Source of the DNA: Salinimicrobium sp963739625
Lineage (GTDB): Bacteria > Bacteroidota > Bacteroidia > Flavobacteriales > Flavobacteriaceae
NCBI GenBank assembly: GCA_963739625.1
Contig: CAVUAU010000014.1
Span: 39,598 to 103,597, forward strand
Reading direction: 5' to 3'
Length of the DNA: 64,000 nucleotides
Below are positions 35,421-46,197 of the stretch, piece after piece. Both the position numbers and the translations under genes were made by a program. The notes below the pieces were generated by a model. It worked only from the letters and a program-made list of their open reading frames with translations, did no database searches and had not been told where the DNA came from. Each line of letters begins with the position of its first letter. The stretch's first letter is position 1.

Positions 35421-38400
35421 TCGTTACCTTCCCCACCCGGAAATCTAATGTAATCTGGCGCCAGGCTCTTTTGCTCTTCTTCCGGCGGACCTTCAGTTTT
35501 TTGTACTGTACTTTCAGTTTCCTTGTTCACGATCTTCCGAAGCAATTCTTTAAAAGTGTCAAAATCCACCTGGTAAGAAAGTCCAACTCCCTGGGTAAAC
35601 CCAAGCTCCTCTCCTATATATTGAATGTTGTTCTCCCGGTTAAAGATCTTCGCGCGAAGATTTCCCTCTTCGTTCAACAGGAATTCTATTTCCAGGTTAC
35701 CCACGATCACAGTTTCGGTCACGCCTCCAACCGGCACTCCCACCTGTCCATTGATCAACACCCGGTCGCTTATTTGAGTGGAAAGCGTTACCCCAAACCT
35801 GTCGGCGGTAGTTTGCTCAGGAGTGCGGCTGCCCTGTTCATAGTTGAGCCCCACCTGGAAAACGCCGCTCTCATCAGCCAGTAAATTGCTAAATAAGCCC
35901 GAAGATGCACTCTGGAATACGCCACCTACCAAAGCAGAACCCGCATTACCACCAAGAACATCGGGAGTGTAGAATTGCCCCAACGCGAGCAGACTAAAGG
36001 CCTGCATCTCTGTATTTGTACTTGTACCCACCTTGTACTCCAGTTCAGAACGTACAGTGGACGCCACATTTGGATATTCAAGGTCGAAAGAAATATCGGG
36101 CTGTAGCAGCTCTCCATTCAAATTAATGATCACATCTACAGGGATCCTTCGGCTTATAGCAGGATTTTCAAGGATGATCGCAGGATTGGCGTGAGCTTCA
36201 TAGACCGCGCTCATATTGAGATCTGCCTGGGCAGGGTTCCCGCTCCAGTTGATACTTCCTCCCGGCCGCACCTGGAAACGTTTTTGAAGGGCACCATAGT
36301 TAAAAACGTATTCCCCTGTGTTCGCAATAAAGTCACCCCACATATTGAATTTTCCAAGGGTATTGATCTCAATGAGCAAAGTCCCCGCCCCGCGCCCACG
36401 CAGGATGCTTTCGTCAATCTCGATCTCCACGAGGGCATCACTGGTAACATCGAGGTCGAAATTAAGCTCCAGGCCTTTTACATCTTGAAATTCTATTTCT
36501 TCTCCTGCCAAACGGGCCGCTTTTTCCTCGGGGCTCAAAAAGTGGATAAATGAGTTATCTCCAATACTTTCTGAATCATTAATAGGGATCTTAAAGACCG
36601 TTCCTCTTCTGGTAGTACCAATCACATCGATCACCAGCTCTGAAGTTGGCCCGTAAATAGAGGCACTCCCGCCAATGAACCCGGTGCCGTAGTACAATGC
36701 ATCTTCATTATATTCGGTATCGAGCACAAGTAAGCGATCTGTAGAAACGTTGAGCCCAAGCACCCATTTAGAGAAATTCGTATGTGAAATTGTGCCGTCA
36801 AGAACACCTTTGGTTCCATACTTTGTATCGGTGATATCTATATTGTCAAAGTTGAACTCCTGCTGCGTAAGATTCACTACCGCGTCGTCCTCAAAGGCGT
36901 AATCCACCTGAAGATAAGGGATGCTCAAACCTGCATTTTTGAGAAGTAATCTTCCCGAAATGTCGGGGTTTCGGTAATCTCCGGTAACATCTGCACTACC
37001 CGAGACCAATCCCCGAATGTTGGTGATCACCTCTCCTCCAATCGGGCTAAAAGCTGCCATGTTGAAATTCCGAAGATCAACATCAAGGTCTATTCTGGGA
37101 GAGCGATTGTCAACGACTATTTCACCAATAGCCGAAAGAGATTCGAGTCCGTCATTTCTTAAAGTGGCGTTGACGTTATAAAAGCTCAGGTCTTTATTCC
37201 CCATCACATCCAGGTTCAAATTACCCAAGCATTTCATCATTGATCACCAGATCTTTGACTGTCAACGAAGAATTGGGATAATACGCGCCATTTTCCTGAA
37301 GTAGACTCAGGCTGCCGTTAACAATTCCGCCCATTGAAAGCTTCTGGATTTCGGGCGTGATCTTGTAAAGATCCACGTTGTCAAATTCCATTTGAAAATT
37401 CTTATAAGTGGAATCCCTCATTTGCCCGGCCAGCCTTATCTCCTCATTTTCATGGCTCAATACCAGTGAATCAACCCTCAGATTTTGAAAGCCTTTACTA
37501 AAGATAAGCCTGTTTGATTTGTTGTTCTTCTCATTAAGATGCCATACACTTTCCTTGAACTTGATGTCTGACTTCTGAAGGCCCACAACAGAATTATTGT
37601 TCTCGTTGATCGTGTGATAAAGGTTGAGATTATACACATCGTCGTTCCTTGGTCCGCCACGAAATTCAGATCTTATGAAGAGCGTATCGTTGAGGGTTAC
37701 GTTGATAAGATTGAAATCTGAAACGCTGTAAATTCCTGTGGCGACACTGTCGATCTCAACGTAAGTATTAAAAAGGGGGTTTGAGTTATCTACCTGAATA
37801 TTAACCTGTTCAAACAGGTTATTGAAAGCATTGATTTCAGGAGACTTAAAGGCAAGTCTGAATTCAGATTCATCAGATTCCACACTTCCCCTGATGTAAG
37901 TATTGGGGGCCAACGTGATCTCGGGATAGAAAACTTCGACGATCTTGTTGTAGATATCAAAGTTGAAATTAAGGTATTGATCTGTGGTGGTCTTGTTAGG
38001 CCTGTAATTGGTGTAAAGGCTTCCCACGGCATTTTCGACGAGTGCAGGAACCTGTGAAACATCAAAAACACCTTCTACTGTTCCATTGATCACATCTGGA
38101 GAGTTGACTTCAATGGTACGAACCGGGCCGTCAAAACTGGATTTTATGCGCAGGTCATCAAAAGCGTAGAGATCATTTTCATTTTCATAAGAGGTATTTA
38201 ACAGCAGCACCTCCCCCGCGACATTATTAAGATTTGTCCCCTGCATATTCATGATGACATCCCCCTTGAAGACCGAAATACTGTCCCTGCTTACGAAATT
38301 TAGCTTGTTAAGGTTGGCGTATTCCACACTGGCCTCAAAGTCATACAGGCTTGTTTCTTCTGAAAGATCTACGAGTCCGTTAAATTCCATCTGCAGGTTT

Positions 38401-39911
38401 GGATCAAGAGATATAAAATTACCGTTGAAAACAGGAGCCCTCAAGGTTCCCCGCAGCTTCAGGTTATTATAGACATATCCATTATAGTTTAACCTGGAAA
38501 TACTTCCTCTTATATCGCTGTTAAGGGTTTCTGCTGAAAACCCCTTACCATCAAAGACCACGTCAAAGCTTGATTTCCCCAGCTTCTTCACATTGAGGAG
38601 TTTTCCAATATTGAAATCCTTTGCCACCAGCCTGCCTTGATAAGTGGCCAGCCCTACATCCCCGAAGTTTTTCATTTTGAGATCAACATCGGCACTTCCC
38701 AATTGAGAAAAAACCAGGGTATTAGCCTCCAGGGAATTTTCGGAAACTGCGATAAGCCCTTTAAAATTGACATTCCCAAGGGAGATAAGTTCTTTAGGTA
38801 ATTTATTCTGAAGCAACCCCGGCAACAGGTGAACCAGGTCGTAGTAATTGGTTGAAAGGTCTTCAACGGCTGCTTCAAGGGCAAAGATCTGCGTTTCCTC
38901 TCTCGCAAGAATATTTTTTATAGAAAGGTCCCCTACCAGCCTGGTCCGGTCAAGACCCTCCATCTTGAAATCCTTAAGCAGGAAGTCATTTAAAGTTCCT
39001 TCCATTCTTGTTGAAAATTCTATTTTCTCACCGGTTCCAAATTTGTCGTAGAACGGCTGAAGATCTGTGGTAGAGACAGTGGCCGACTCAAATTTTGCGA
39101 CCAACGGCACCCTGTTGACAAAATCGGCAAAACCTCCTGAGATATCAAAAGCAACATCGGCTTTAATAAGGGAATTGGGAGTCTTTATCTCAAAATCCTT
39201 CAGGCGCATCTCTTCTGTGGTGTAGGCAAAATCTGTGGTAAGGAAATCGATATCCAAACCTCTTTTTTCGATGCCCGAAAGCTTTTTAATCTTCACAAAA
39301 ACATCAGAATTCTCCAGCAGGAAATCTTCAGCATTAATGTTGAGATCATCGAGTACAAGAATATCGGGGTTGTTCAGGTTTTCATTAATATAGCTAAACC
39401 TGGCGTCAATTACGTCAAGATCACTGGCCGTCATGACAAAAGCAGCCGATTGTTTCTTCTTTTGAGACTTTAGCTTTTGCAAGAAAATGTTGAGGTTATC
39501 ATGAGTCTCGCCCTCGTAGATCCTCATGTCCATCTGCAAATTTTCAACGGTAGTACCGCCCAGGGTAGGATTGTTGTTGAGCAGGCTCTTGAGGCTGGTC
39601 ACCGATGTCTTTACCCGGTTGGCAAAGATAAGTGTGTCCTGGTGATGATCGCGTATAAGCACCTCTCCCAGAGCAATTTTCCCGCTGTAGGTGATGCCAA
39701 CCCGACCAATATTAATGTCAACATCGTTGGACTCCTTGAGGGAAGTTGTGACTTTTCTGGCAACAAAAGTTTGTACCGACGGAATGGAAAATACGATCAG
39801 TAGAACAATAAAAAACAGCAGCAGTGCAAGCAGCGTTTTGCCCAGTATTTTCCAGAATTTTTTGATAGGTATTTTAGTTATAACTTTGCGAACAATATTA
39901 ACAATTTTCAG
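35417..39911 (-). CDS. tamB: TamB-like translocation/assembly module protein (DUF490), one apparent frameshift
   Basis: A giant AsmA/TamB-type protein, about 1,490 residues after correction. It opens with an inner-membrane anchor (LLALLLFFIVLLIV) and continues as a very long, repetitive beta-taco that bridges the periplasm. The C-terminal TamB/DUF490 domain is recognisable by YEQGSRTPEQTTADRFGVTLSTQISDRVLINGQVG. It probably conducts lipids, or helps barrel insertion, between the membranes. The frame breaks at 37224-37226: removing one base of CCC joins INDEMLG to GNLNLDVMG. The start is unresolved: the frame is open to 39932 but contains no ATG, GTG or TTG before the anchor, so either a rare start is used or another base error lies near 39920. 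It is divergent from tsaD. Confidence 0.85.
39881..39888 (+). promoter_or_regulatory. -7 box (TAACTTTG) for the tsaD operon
   Basis: TAACTTTG lies 38 bases before the tsaD ATG, with a TTTG 16 bases upstream (39861-39864), a shorter spacing than consensus. It lies inside the N-terminal coding part of divergent tamB. Confidence 0.45.
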
Positions 39912-39926
39912 GCCTAAATCATAAGG

Positions 39927-40949
39927 ATGCCATCACAAAATATATATATTCTCGGGATTGAATCTTCGTGTGATGACACGGCTGCGGCGGTTTTACATAA
40001 CGGGAGGATTCTTTCTAATGTTGTAGCCACCCAGGAAATCCATCAAAAGTATGGCGGCGTTGTCCCCGAACTTGCTTCCAGGGCGCATCAACAAAACATT
40101 GTTCCTGTGATCCATGAGGCTCTCCAGCGTGCCGGAATCACAAAAAATGAGCTTACTGCCATTGCTTTTACCCGCGGCCCCGGGCTCATGGGTTCCCTGC
40201 TCGTGGGAACTTCATTTGCAAAGTCGATGTCATTAGGTTTAGGGATTCCGCTGCTCGACGTGAATCACATGCAGGCGCACATCCTGGCCCATTTTATTGA
40301 AGAGGAAGGTTTTTCCAAACCACATTTCCCGTTCCTGGCGCTTACCATTAGCGGCGGGCATACACAGATCGTAAAAGTTTCTGACTATTTTAAAATGGAG
40401 GTTATCGGTCAAACTCTTGACGATGCTGTTGGTGAAGCTTTTGATAAAAGTGCAAAGATCCTTGGCCTTCCCTATCCCGGCGGTCCTTTGATCGATAAAT
40501 ACGCAAAAGAGGGAAATCCGAGGGCCTTTGAATTTCCGAAACCTAAAGTGGGCGATCTTAACTTCAGTTTTAGTGGACTCAAAACCTCTATCCTATATTT
40601 TATTCAGAAGCAATTGAAGGAAGATCCTCAATTTATTGAGAAAAATCTCAAAGATATTTGCGCCTCCATTCAGTATACGATCATCCAGATCCTGATGAGC
40701 AAGCTGAAGAAGGCAGTCAAACAGACCGGCATCAGGCAAATTGCCATTGGTGGCGGAGTTTCGGCGAACAGCGGGATTAGGGAGACGCTAAAACAGGCAG
40801 AGGAAAAGTATCAATGGAAAACTTTTATTCCGAAGTTTGAATATACTACAGATAATGCCGCGATGATAGCCATTGCAGGGCATTACAAATATTTAGCCGA
40901 AGATTTTGCAGGTCTCGATGTGACCGCTTCGGCCAGAATCAAAATGTAA
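39927..40949 (+). CDS. tsaD: tRNA N6-adenosine threonylcarbamoyltransferase
   Basis: A 340-residue ASKHA-fold enzyme that transfers the threonylcarbamoyl group onto A37 of ANN-decoding tRNAs, as the catalytic part of the TsaBDE complex. Visible motifs: GIESSCDDTAAAV at the start, the metal-binding HMQAH (near 113-117), FLALTISGGHTQ, and the C-terminal TDNAAMIAIAGHY (Asp ligand). The ATG at 39927 sits after an A-rich leader. It heads a plus-strand operon with rsmE, a DUF4159 gene, a TrmH-type methyltransferase and AI-2E; RNA modification is the common theme of the first and later genes. Confidence 0.95.
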   Translation: MPSQNIYILGIESSCDDTAAAVLHNGRILSNVVATQEIHQKYGGVVPELASRAHQQNIVPVIHEALQRAGITKNELTAIAFTRGPGLMGSLLVGTSFAKSMSLGLGIPLLDVNHMQAHILAHFIEEEGFSKPHFPFLALTISGGHTQIVKVSDYFKMEVIGQTLDDAVGEAFDKSAKILGLPYPGGPLIDKYAKEGNPRAFEFPKPKVGDLNFSFSGLKTSILYFIQKQLKEDPQFIEKNLKDICASIQYTIIQILMSKLKKAVKQTGIRQIAIGGGVSANSGIRETLKQAEEKYQWKTFIPKFEYTTDNAAMIAIAGHYKYLAEDFAGLDVTASARIKM

Positions 40950-40951
40950 TT

Positions 40952-41665
40952 ATGCAGTTATTCTATCATCCTGAAGTAAAGGAAAGTGATAAAGAAGTCG
41001 CCTTTTCCCGTGACGAAAGCCGGCATATTGTGAAGGTGCTTCGGAAGAAAGAAGGTGATGAACTGCGTCTTACCAATGGGAAAGGCTGGATCTTTTTGAC
41101 CGAAATTATTTCTGCAGATCAAAATCACTGTACTGCAAAGATTATTTCTTCTGAAAAGGAACCGCCCGCGCCTTACCACCTGCACCTGGCCGTAGCCCCA
41201 ACAAAAATGAACGACCGCTATGAATGGTTCCTTGAAAAAGCCACTGAAATTGGCGTTCATGAGATCACTCCTATTATTTGTGATCACAGTGAAAGAAAGG
41301 TTGTAAAGTTAAACAGGTTTGAGAGGGTGTTGCAGAGTGCACTAAAACAGTCTTTACATACCCGTTTTCCGGTACTTAATGAACCGGTGAGCTTCAAGGA
41401 TTTCATGGCCATAGAACACAAGGGTCAGAAATTTGTCGCTCATTGCGAAGACGATCAGCAAAAGCAGCAGTTGTTTGGGCAACTTCAGAAGAATTCGGCT
41501 GTTACAATCCTCATAGGTCCCGAGGGAGATTTTTCTTCCGAAGAGATCAAGACTGCTCTAAAAGAAGGCTGGCAACCGGTAAGTCTTGGCAACAGCAGGC
41601 TTCGTACAGAGACTGCAGCCATTGTTGCCTGTCATACTGCAGCCCTTGTTAATGAAGCTGAATAG
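40952..41665 (+). CDS. rsmE: 16S rRNA (uracil-1498-N3)-methyltransferase
   Basis: A 237-residue SPOUT-family enzyme that methylates U1498 of 16S rRNA. It has an N-terminal PUA-like part (about 1-70, HIVKVLRKKEGD) and the C-terminal knot with ILIGPEGDFSSEEI and LGNSRLRTETAA, the S-adenosylmethionine-binding signatures of RsmE. It begins 2 bases after the tsaD stop. The DUF4159 gene follows 25 bases downstream. Confidence 0.95.
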   Translation: MQLFYHPEVKESDKEVAFSRDESRHIVKVLRKKEGDELRLTNGKGWIFLTEIISADQNHCTAKIISSEKEPPAPYHLHLAVAPTKMNDRYEWFLEKATEIGVHEITPIICDHSERKVVKLNRFERVLQSALKQSLHTRFPVLNEPVSFKDFMAIEHKGQKFVAHCEDDQQKQQLFGQLQKNSAVTILIGPEGDFSSEEIKTALKEGWQPVSLGNSRLRTETAAIVACHTAALVNEAE

Positions 41666-41690
41666 TTCCCGCTTTTTCTTAAATTTCAGG

Positions 41691-42335
41691 ATGAAAAAAT
41701 TGCTTTTCTTAAGCCTCTTGATTTTTGCCTTTTTTGAGGCAGCAGGACAGGAAATTGCTTTGCTTAAGTACCAGGGCGGCGGAGACTGGTATGCCAATCC
41801 CACCTCGCTTCCTAACCTGATCAATTTTTGCAACAAGAACATCAATACTTCCATAGTTGATAAACCCGCAACAGTCGATCCCGGTAGCGCCGATATTTTT
41901 AAGTACCCATTTGTGCACATGACGGGTCATGGCAATGTTTTTTTTGGCGAAAAAGAGGTAGAAAACCTTAGAGAATACCTTTCCAGCGGCGGTTTTCTTC
42001 ATATTGACGATAATTATGGAATGAATAAATACATTCGTAGGGAATTGAAAAAAATATTTCCCGAAAAAGAACTTATTGAACTTCCCGCCACACACCCTAT
42101 TTTCACATCGGCATATAATTTTCCACAGGGACTTCCGAAGATCCATGAACACGACGGCCTAAGGCCGCAGGCATTCGGGATCTTCGAAAAAGACCGGCTG
42201 GTTTGCCTTTTTACTTATGAGAGCGATCTGGGAGACGGCTGGGAAAATGAACAGGTGCATCATGATCCTGAAGAAGTGAGGCGCCAGGCGCTTCAAATGG
42301 GCGCCAATATCATTAAATACGTATTTTCAAATTAA
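41691..42335 (+). CDS. DUF4159 protein, exported
   Basis: A 214-residue protein. The start is ATG 41691, giving a signal peptide (about 1-18, ending AAGQE); upstream codons lie inside rsmE. The mature part matches DUF4159: an LLKYQGGGDWYANPTSLPNL opening, FVHMTGHGNVFF, LSSGGFLHIDDNYG and LPATHPIFTSAYNFPQG. This is a glutamine-amidotransferase-like (flavodoxin-type) fold seen in Bacteroidota and planctomycetes, without known activity. The stop overlaps the next start by one base (TAATG). Confidence 0.82.
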   Translation: MKKLLFLSLLIFAFFEAAGQEIALLKYQGGGDWYANPTSLPNLINFCNKNINTSIVDKPATVDPGSADIFKYPFVHMTGHGNVFFGEKEVENLREYLSSGGFLHIDDNYGMNKYIRRELKKIFPEKELIELPATHPIFTSAYNFPQGLPKIHEHDGLRPQAFGIFEKDRLVCLFTYESDLGDGWENEQVHHDPEEVRRQALQMGANIIKYVFSN

Positions 42336-42847
42336 TGCAGCTCACGCACGAAACCTCCATTTTCCAAGAGAAAAAATTTCCGCTCATCCTGGTGTTGGAT
42401 TCACTTATGAGCCCTGCAAATGTGGGCAGTATTTTTCGTTTAGCCGATGCCTTTGGGGTTAAAAAGGTCCTTATTTGCGGTACTGCGGTAGACCTCAATA
42501 GTAGCCGGTTAAAAAGAACAGCCAGGGCGACAGTAGATAACGTAAGTTATGAAATGCATGATAGCACCGCGGCAGCCTGTGAAGCCCTTTCAAAAAGGGG
42601 ATATTTTCTTGCCGCTTTGGAAATTTCTTCCTCCAGCGCTCCTGTAGAAAGCCTCGACTACGGCAGGTTCGAAAAATTTGCTCTTGTTGTAGGAAATGAG
42701 CGGGGAGGAATTTCCGAAAATGTATTAAAAATAACCAACAAGCAGCTGCACATCAATATGTTTGGCAAGAACAGCAGTATGAATGTGGCACAAGCCACAG
42801 GAATTGCACTTTTTGAAATTACAAAGTCACTGCAGCCAATCCCGTAA
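42335..42847 (+). CDS. TrmH-family (SPOUT) RNA 2'-O-methyltransferase
   Basis: A 170-residue SpoU-type methyltransferase. Motif 1 is LDSLMSPANVGSIFRLADAFG near residue 22, motif 2 VVGNERGGIS near 120, motif 3 the MNVAQATGIALFEI end. It probably 2'-O-methylates a tRNA or rRNA position; the minimal domain without an N-terminal extension suggests a TrmL- or TrmH-like tRNA target. It is translationally coupled to the DUF4159 gene by a one-base overlap. The AI-2E gene begins 19 bases later. Confidence 0.88.
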   Translation: MQLTHETSIFQEKKFPLILVLDSLMSPANVGSIFRLADAFGVKKVLICGTAVDLNSSRLKRTARATVDNVSYEMHDSTAAACEALSKRGYFLAALEISSSSAPVESLDYGRFEKFALVVGNERGGISENVLKITNKQLHINMFGKNSSMNVAQATGIALFEITKSLQPIP

Positions 42848-42866
42848 GAAATAATATATTTACTTC

Positions 42867-43955
42867 GTGAACGAAAAAGAACTTTCCTACGGAATATTAA
42901 GAGCCATTGCCATTTTGCTGGGGGTGGTTTTCCTGCTTTATTTTCTTTATGAAATCCAGTCGGTCCTGGTATATATTGCCATTGCCGGAGTCATTTCTCT
43001 TGTAGGAAGGCCGGTGGTGATCTTCCTTCGAAATAAATTGAGGATCCCAAACAAGATCGCGGTAGTCATTGTATTGTTGCTGGTATTGAGCAGTTTTATC
43101 GCGCTCATTATGATCTTTATTCCAATCGTGGTTGAACAGAGCAAGAACCTGGGACAGATAGATATGGATGCGTTTACGCGTGATCTCAATGAACTCAATG
43201 CCCAGATCAACAGCTACCTGGGGGTTGAAGAAATTGATATTATTGAGGGGATCAAACAAACTGAATATGTGCGGGATTTTGATATTACTACCATTCCCAC
43301 TTATCTCAATAATTTCTTCGGAATTTTGGGCGCCGGGGTGATCGCTATTTTTTCTGTAATTTTCATTTCTTTTTTCTTTTTGAAAGACAGCAAACTCATG
43401 CTGAACAGTATCCTGGTTTTTGCCAATCAAGGGCATGAACACAAGTTCCAAAGGGTTTTTAACAAGATCAAGATCCTGCTTTCAAGATATTTTGTTGGAT
43501 TAACGCTGCAAATCACCGTTCTATTTGTGCTCTACAGCATTTTGCTTTCCATTTTTGAGATAAATAACCCCATTGCTATTGCCTTTATTTGTGCATTTCT
43601 AAACATCATTCCTTACCTGGGGCCTATTATCGCGGGAATTCTGGTATCACTATTCGTGATCTCCAGCAACCTGGGAGCAGATTTTCAATCGGTGATCCTC
43701 CCACAGCTGCTGTACGTGATGGCAGGCTATGGAGTTTGTCAGCTTATCGACAATTTCGTGAATCAGCCGCTCATTTTTGGCGCGAGCGTGCGTTCTCACC
43801 CCCTGGAGATCTTTCTGGTCATCCTTATCGCCGGTCTCACCATGGGAATTACAGGAATGGTGATCGCAGTTCCATTTTATACAGCAGTAAAAGTGATCGC
43901 AAAAGAATCGTTGAGCGAGTATAAGATCGTGAAACGTTTAACACGCGACCTGTAA
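42867..43955 (+). CDS. AI-2E family transporter
   Basis: A 362-residue inner-membrane protein with about eight hydrophobic segments. The pattern fits the family: two helices at the N-terminus, a soluble region about 95-150, then a helix cluster including IAFICAFLNIIPYLGPIIAGI and the C-terminal LGASVRSHPLEIFLVILIAG (here FGASVRSHP). The family includes TqsA/YdgG and sodium/proton-linked transporters, so the substrate is open. The start is GTG at 42867. The stop TAA overlaps the next ATG by one base. Confidence 0.88.
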   Translation: MNEKELSYGILRAIAILLGVVFLLYFLYEIQSVLVYIAIAGVISLVGRPVVIFLRNKLRIPNKIAVVIVLLLVLSSFIALIMIFIPIVVEQSKNLGQIDMDAFTRDLNELNAQINSYLGVEEIDIIEGIKQTEYVRDFDITTIPTYLNNFFGILGAGVIAIFSVIFISFFFLKDSKLMLNSILVFANQGHEHKFQRVFNKIKILLSRYFVGLTLQITVLFVLYSILLSIFEINNPIAIAFICAFLNIIPYLGPIIAGILVSLFVISSNLGADFQSVILPQLLYVMAGYGVCQLIDNFVNQPLIFGASVRSHPLEIFLVILIAGLTMGITGMVIAVPFYTAVKVIAKESLSEYKIVKRLTRDL

Positions 43956-45146
43956 TGAACAGCGGCACTTCTAAATAAGGAAGTTCAGGATTTTATCGAA
44001 GAGAATTACAACGAAGATGTCTCCAGAATTTTGTTCCGCGGAAGCCCTTTTCACGAGGTAAGCACACAGGAACTCGGGGTGCAGCTAAGCGGAAAGAAAA
44101 AAGCTAAAAAGAAGCTGCCGGTTTTCTTCAATACGCGCGGAATAATCTATCCACCCACGCTTAACCTGGAGCAAACTTCTTCTGAAGTCACCGCAGCATA
44201 TAAAGCTTCCCTGATTAGCGGAGATAACCTCGCCGACCTCACCGGCGGGTTCGGGATCGATTCCTACTATTTTTCCAAAAAGGTCAAAAATGTGGTGCAT
44301 TGTGAACTCAATCCTGAACTCTCAGAACTGGCAGCACATAATTTTGAGGTCTTACGGGCAGCAAATATCCAAACGCATACCGGCGACGGCCTCGAATTCC
44401 TTGCAACTTCTTCCAAAACTTTTGATTGGGTCTATCTCGATCCTTCCCGACGGGATGACACCGGTGGCAGGGTTTTCTTACTCTCAGACTGTCTTCCTAA
44501 CGTGCCGGAGCAGCTCGACCTGCTATTTTCAAAAGCCGAAAATATCATGATCAAGACCTCTCCCCTGCTCGACCTGCAGGCGGGGCTTAGTGAGTTGATC
44601 TCGGTTAAAGAAATTCATGTCGTGGCGGTGAAGAATGAAGTAAAAGAGCTGCTATGGATCCTCAAAAAAGGCTTTTCAGGAGAGGTTTTGGTGAAGACGA
44701 TCAATTTTGCAAAGAATGAGGAGCAGGTTTTCGAAGACTTTTTTGAAAAAGCATATCCGGTAGAATATTCCCTTCCGTTGAAATGGCTTTACGAGCCCAA
44801 CGCAGCGATCATGAAAAGCGGACTTTTTTCTTCGCTTGGAGCGCAGCTTGATGTAAAGAAACTGCATTCTAACACGCACTTATTTACTTCGGAAACCTTA
44901 AAAGCCTTTCCCGGAAGAAAATTTGAAATTTTGGAAATACTTCCTTTCAAAAAGAAGAAATTAAAAGCGCATTTCCGGTTCAGCAAAGCCCATATCGCCA
45001 CCCGCAACTTTCCGCTAAGTGTGGAAGAACTTCGGAAACAGCTACGGCTGAAAGACGGTGGAGCTCACTACCTGTTTTTCGTCACCAATTCCCTCGAAGA
45101 AAGAGTGGTGCTGGTTTGCCAAAAAGCTAATCCAGCGGAAGATTAG
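43955..45146 (+). CDS. SAM-dependent methyltransferase with THUMP-like domain, one apparent frameshift
   Basis: About 396 residues after correction. It has a Rossmann methyltransferase core: LADLTGGFGID (motif I, near 95), a CELNPELSELAAHNF acidic loop, and DWVYLDPSRRD (near 165), resembling the NPPY-type motif. The C-terminal 100 residues match the THUMP-like domain of Bacteroidota RNA methyltransferases. The start ATG 43955 overlaps the AI-2E stop; its frame ends after six codons. Removing one G of the GG at 43964-43965 continues it as MNSALLNKEVQDFIEENYNED into the main frame, whose apparent start is only a TTG at 44031. It probably methylates rRNA or tRNA. Its 3' end overlaps the convergent glycosyltransferase by 20 bases. 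Confidence 0.8.
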
Positions 45147-46018
45147 TATCTGAAAAAGGCTTTTTTGGCAGGTCTTTCTCAAATATTTTTCTAAAGAAAT
45201 TCCGCGGAAAGATGTAGAAAACTGCCATAAAAACAAACCAGATGTTGAGCAGCGTAATTCGGAAGACGTCTTTTACGGGCCGGAAGTGTGTCACCCTTTC
45301 CTGTGGATCATACTTGACTTTCACCGGTAAATTGATGATGTGCACCCCCTCCCAGGAAGCCTTTACAAGAACTTCTATTTCAAGTTCAAATTTGGAAGTC
45401 AAAAGTTGCAGTTTATTCACCTTTTTTAGAGGATAGAGCCTGTATCCACATTGGGTGTCTGTAAGATCAATCCCTGTTTCAACCCTGAACCAAAAAGTGG
45501 AACAGCGGTTTCCAAAACTGCTTTTTTCGGGCACCTCGGGGGCATCCATTTTGCGGGAGCCAATGACCAGGAGTTCCGGGTCTAAAGGTTTTCTTTCCTT
45601 AAGGGCATCGAGAAAAACAGGAAGATCATCGGGAAAATGCTGCCCATCTGAATCAATGCTGATCGCATATAAATATCCCAGACGTTCGGCCTCAAAAAAG
45701 CCTTTTTTTAATGCCTCTCCCTTTCCCCTGTTTTCAGAAAAGGTAAATACCTGCAGTTGAGGATAGTCTTCGAGTATTTTGGCTGTGTCGATCTGTAGAG
45801 CCATCATTTACAACAATAATGTTCCGGGTATACTGCAAAACCTCATCGAGCACCCGCGAAAGGGTGGTTGCATTATTGTAAGTAGGAATAAGTACACAGC
45901 ATTTTAAACTGTCGAAATCCTGCTGAAGATGTGGTTCATGATCCAAGTGCTGCCTTTTCTTAAAAATAAGGAAAATGATAGAGACCGCCTTATAATACAA
46001 CGGTTTTAAGCCCCTCAA
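45127..46018 (-). CDS. Family 2 glycosyltransferase, one apparent frameshift
   Basis: A GT2 (GT-A fold) transferase related to dolichyl-phosphate mannosyltransferase-like enzymes. The N-terminal part reads CVLIPTYNNATTL and VVNDGSTD (nucleotide-sugar binding); after the break come GKGEALKKGF, SIDSDGQHFPDD (the DxD-like metal site) and TDTQCGYRLYP. A C-terminal hydrophobic segment (LNIWFVFMAVFYIF) may anchor it to the membrane. The frame breaks at 45790: deleting that base (GAT-C-GAC on the coding strand) restores NDGSTD-DTAKILEDYPQ. Length is then 296 residues. The start is TTG at 46018, since no ATG follows the upstream terminator. Confidence 0.82.
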
Positions 46019-46053
46019 AAAAGTAGTTTTTTGGGACTGTTGTTTCTGAAGGA

Positions 46054-46090
46054 AAAAAGAAAGCCCGGTTTCTTTTGAGAAACCAGGCTG
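46054..46090 (-). terminator. Terminator after the hybrid histidine kinase
   Basis: AAGCCCGGTTTC (46061-46072) / GAAACCAGGCT (46079-46089) with a small loop; on the minus strand it is followed by TTTCTTTTTT. It lies 108 bases beyond the kinase stop. Confidence 0.75.
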
Positions 46091-46197
46091 TTATTTTAAT
46101 CTTGAAGGTTATAACTTCCTTTTCACCAATGTCCTAAACTTCCGGTTGTTATTTGACAGAATTCTCCGGTTGTAAAGGCAGTTATTTTTTACTTATT

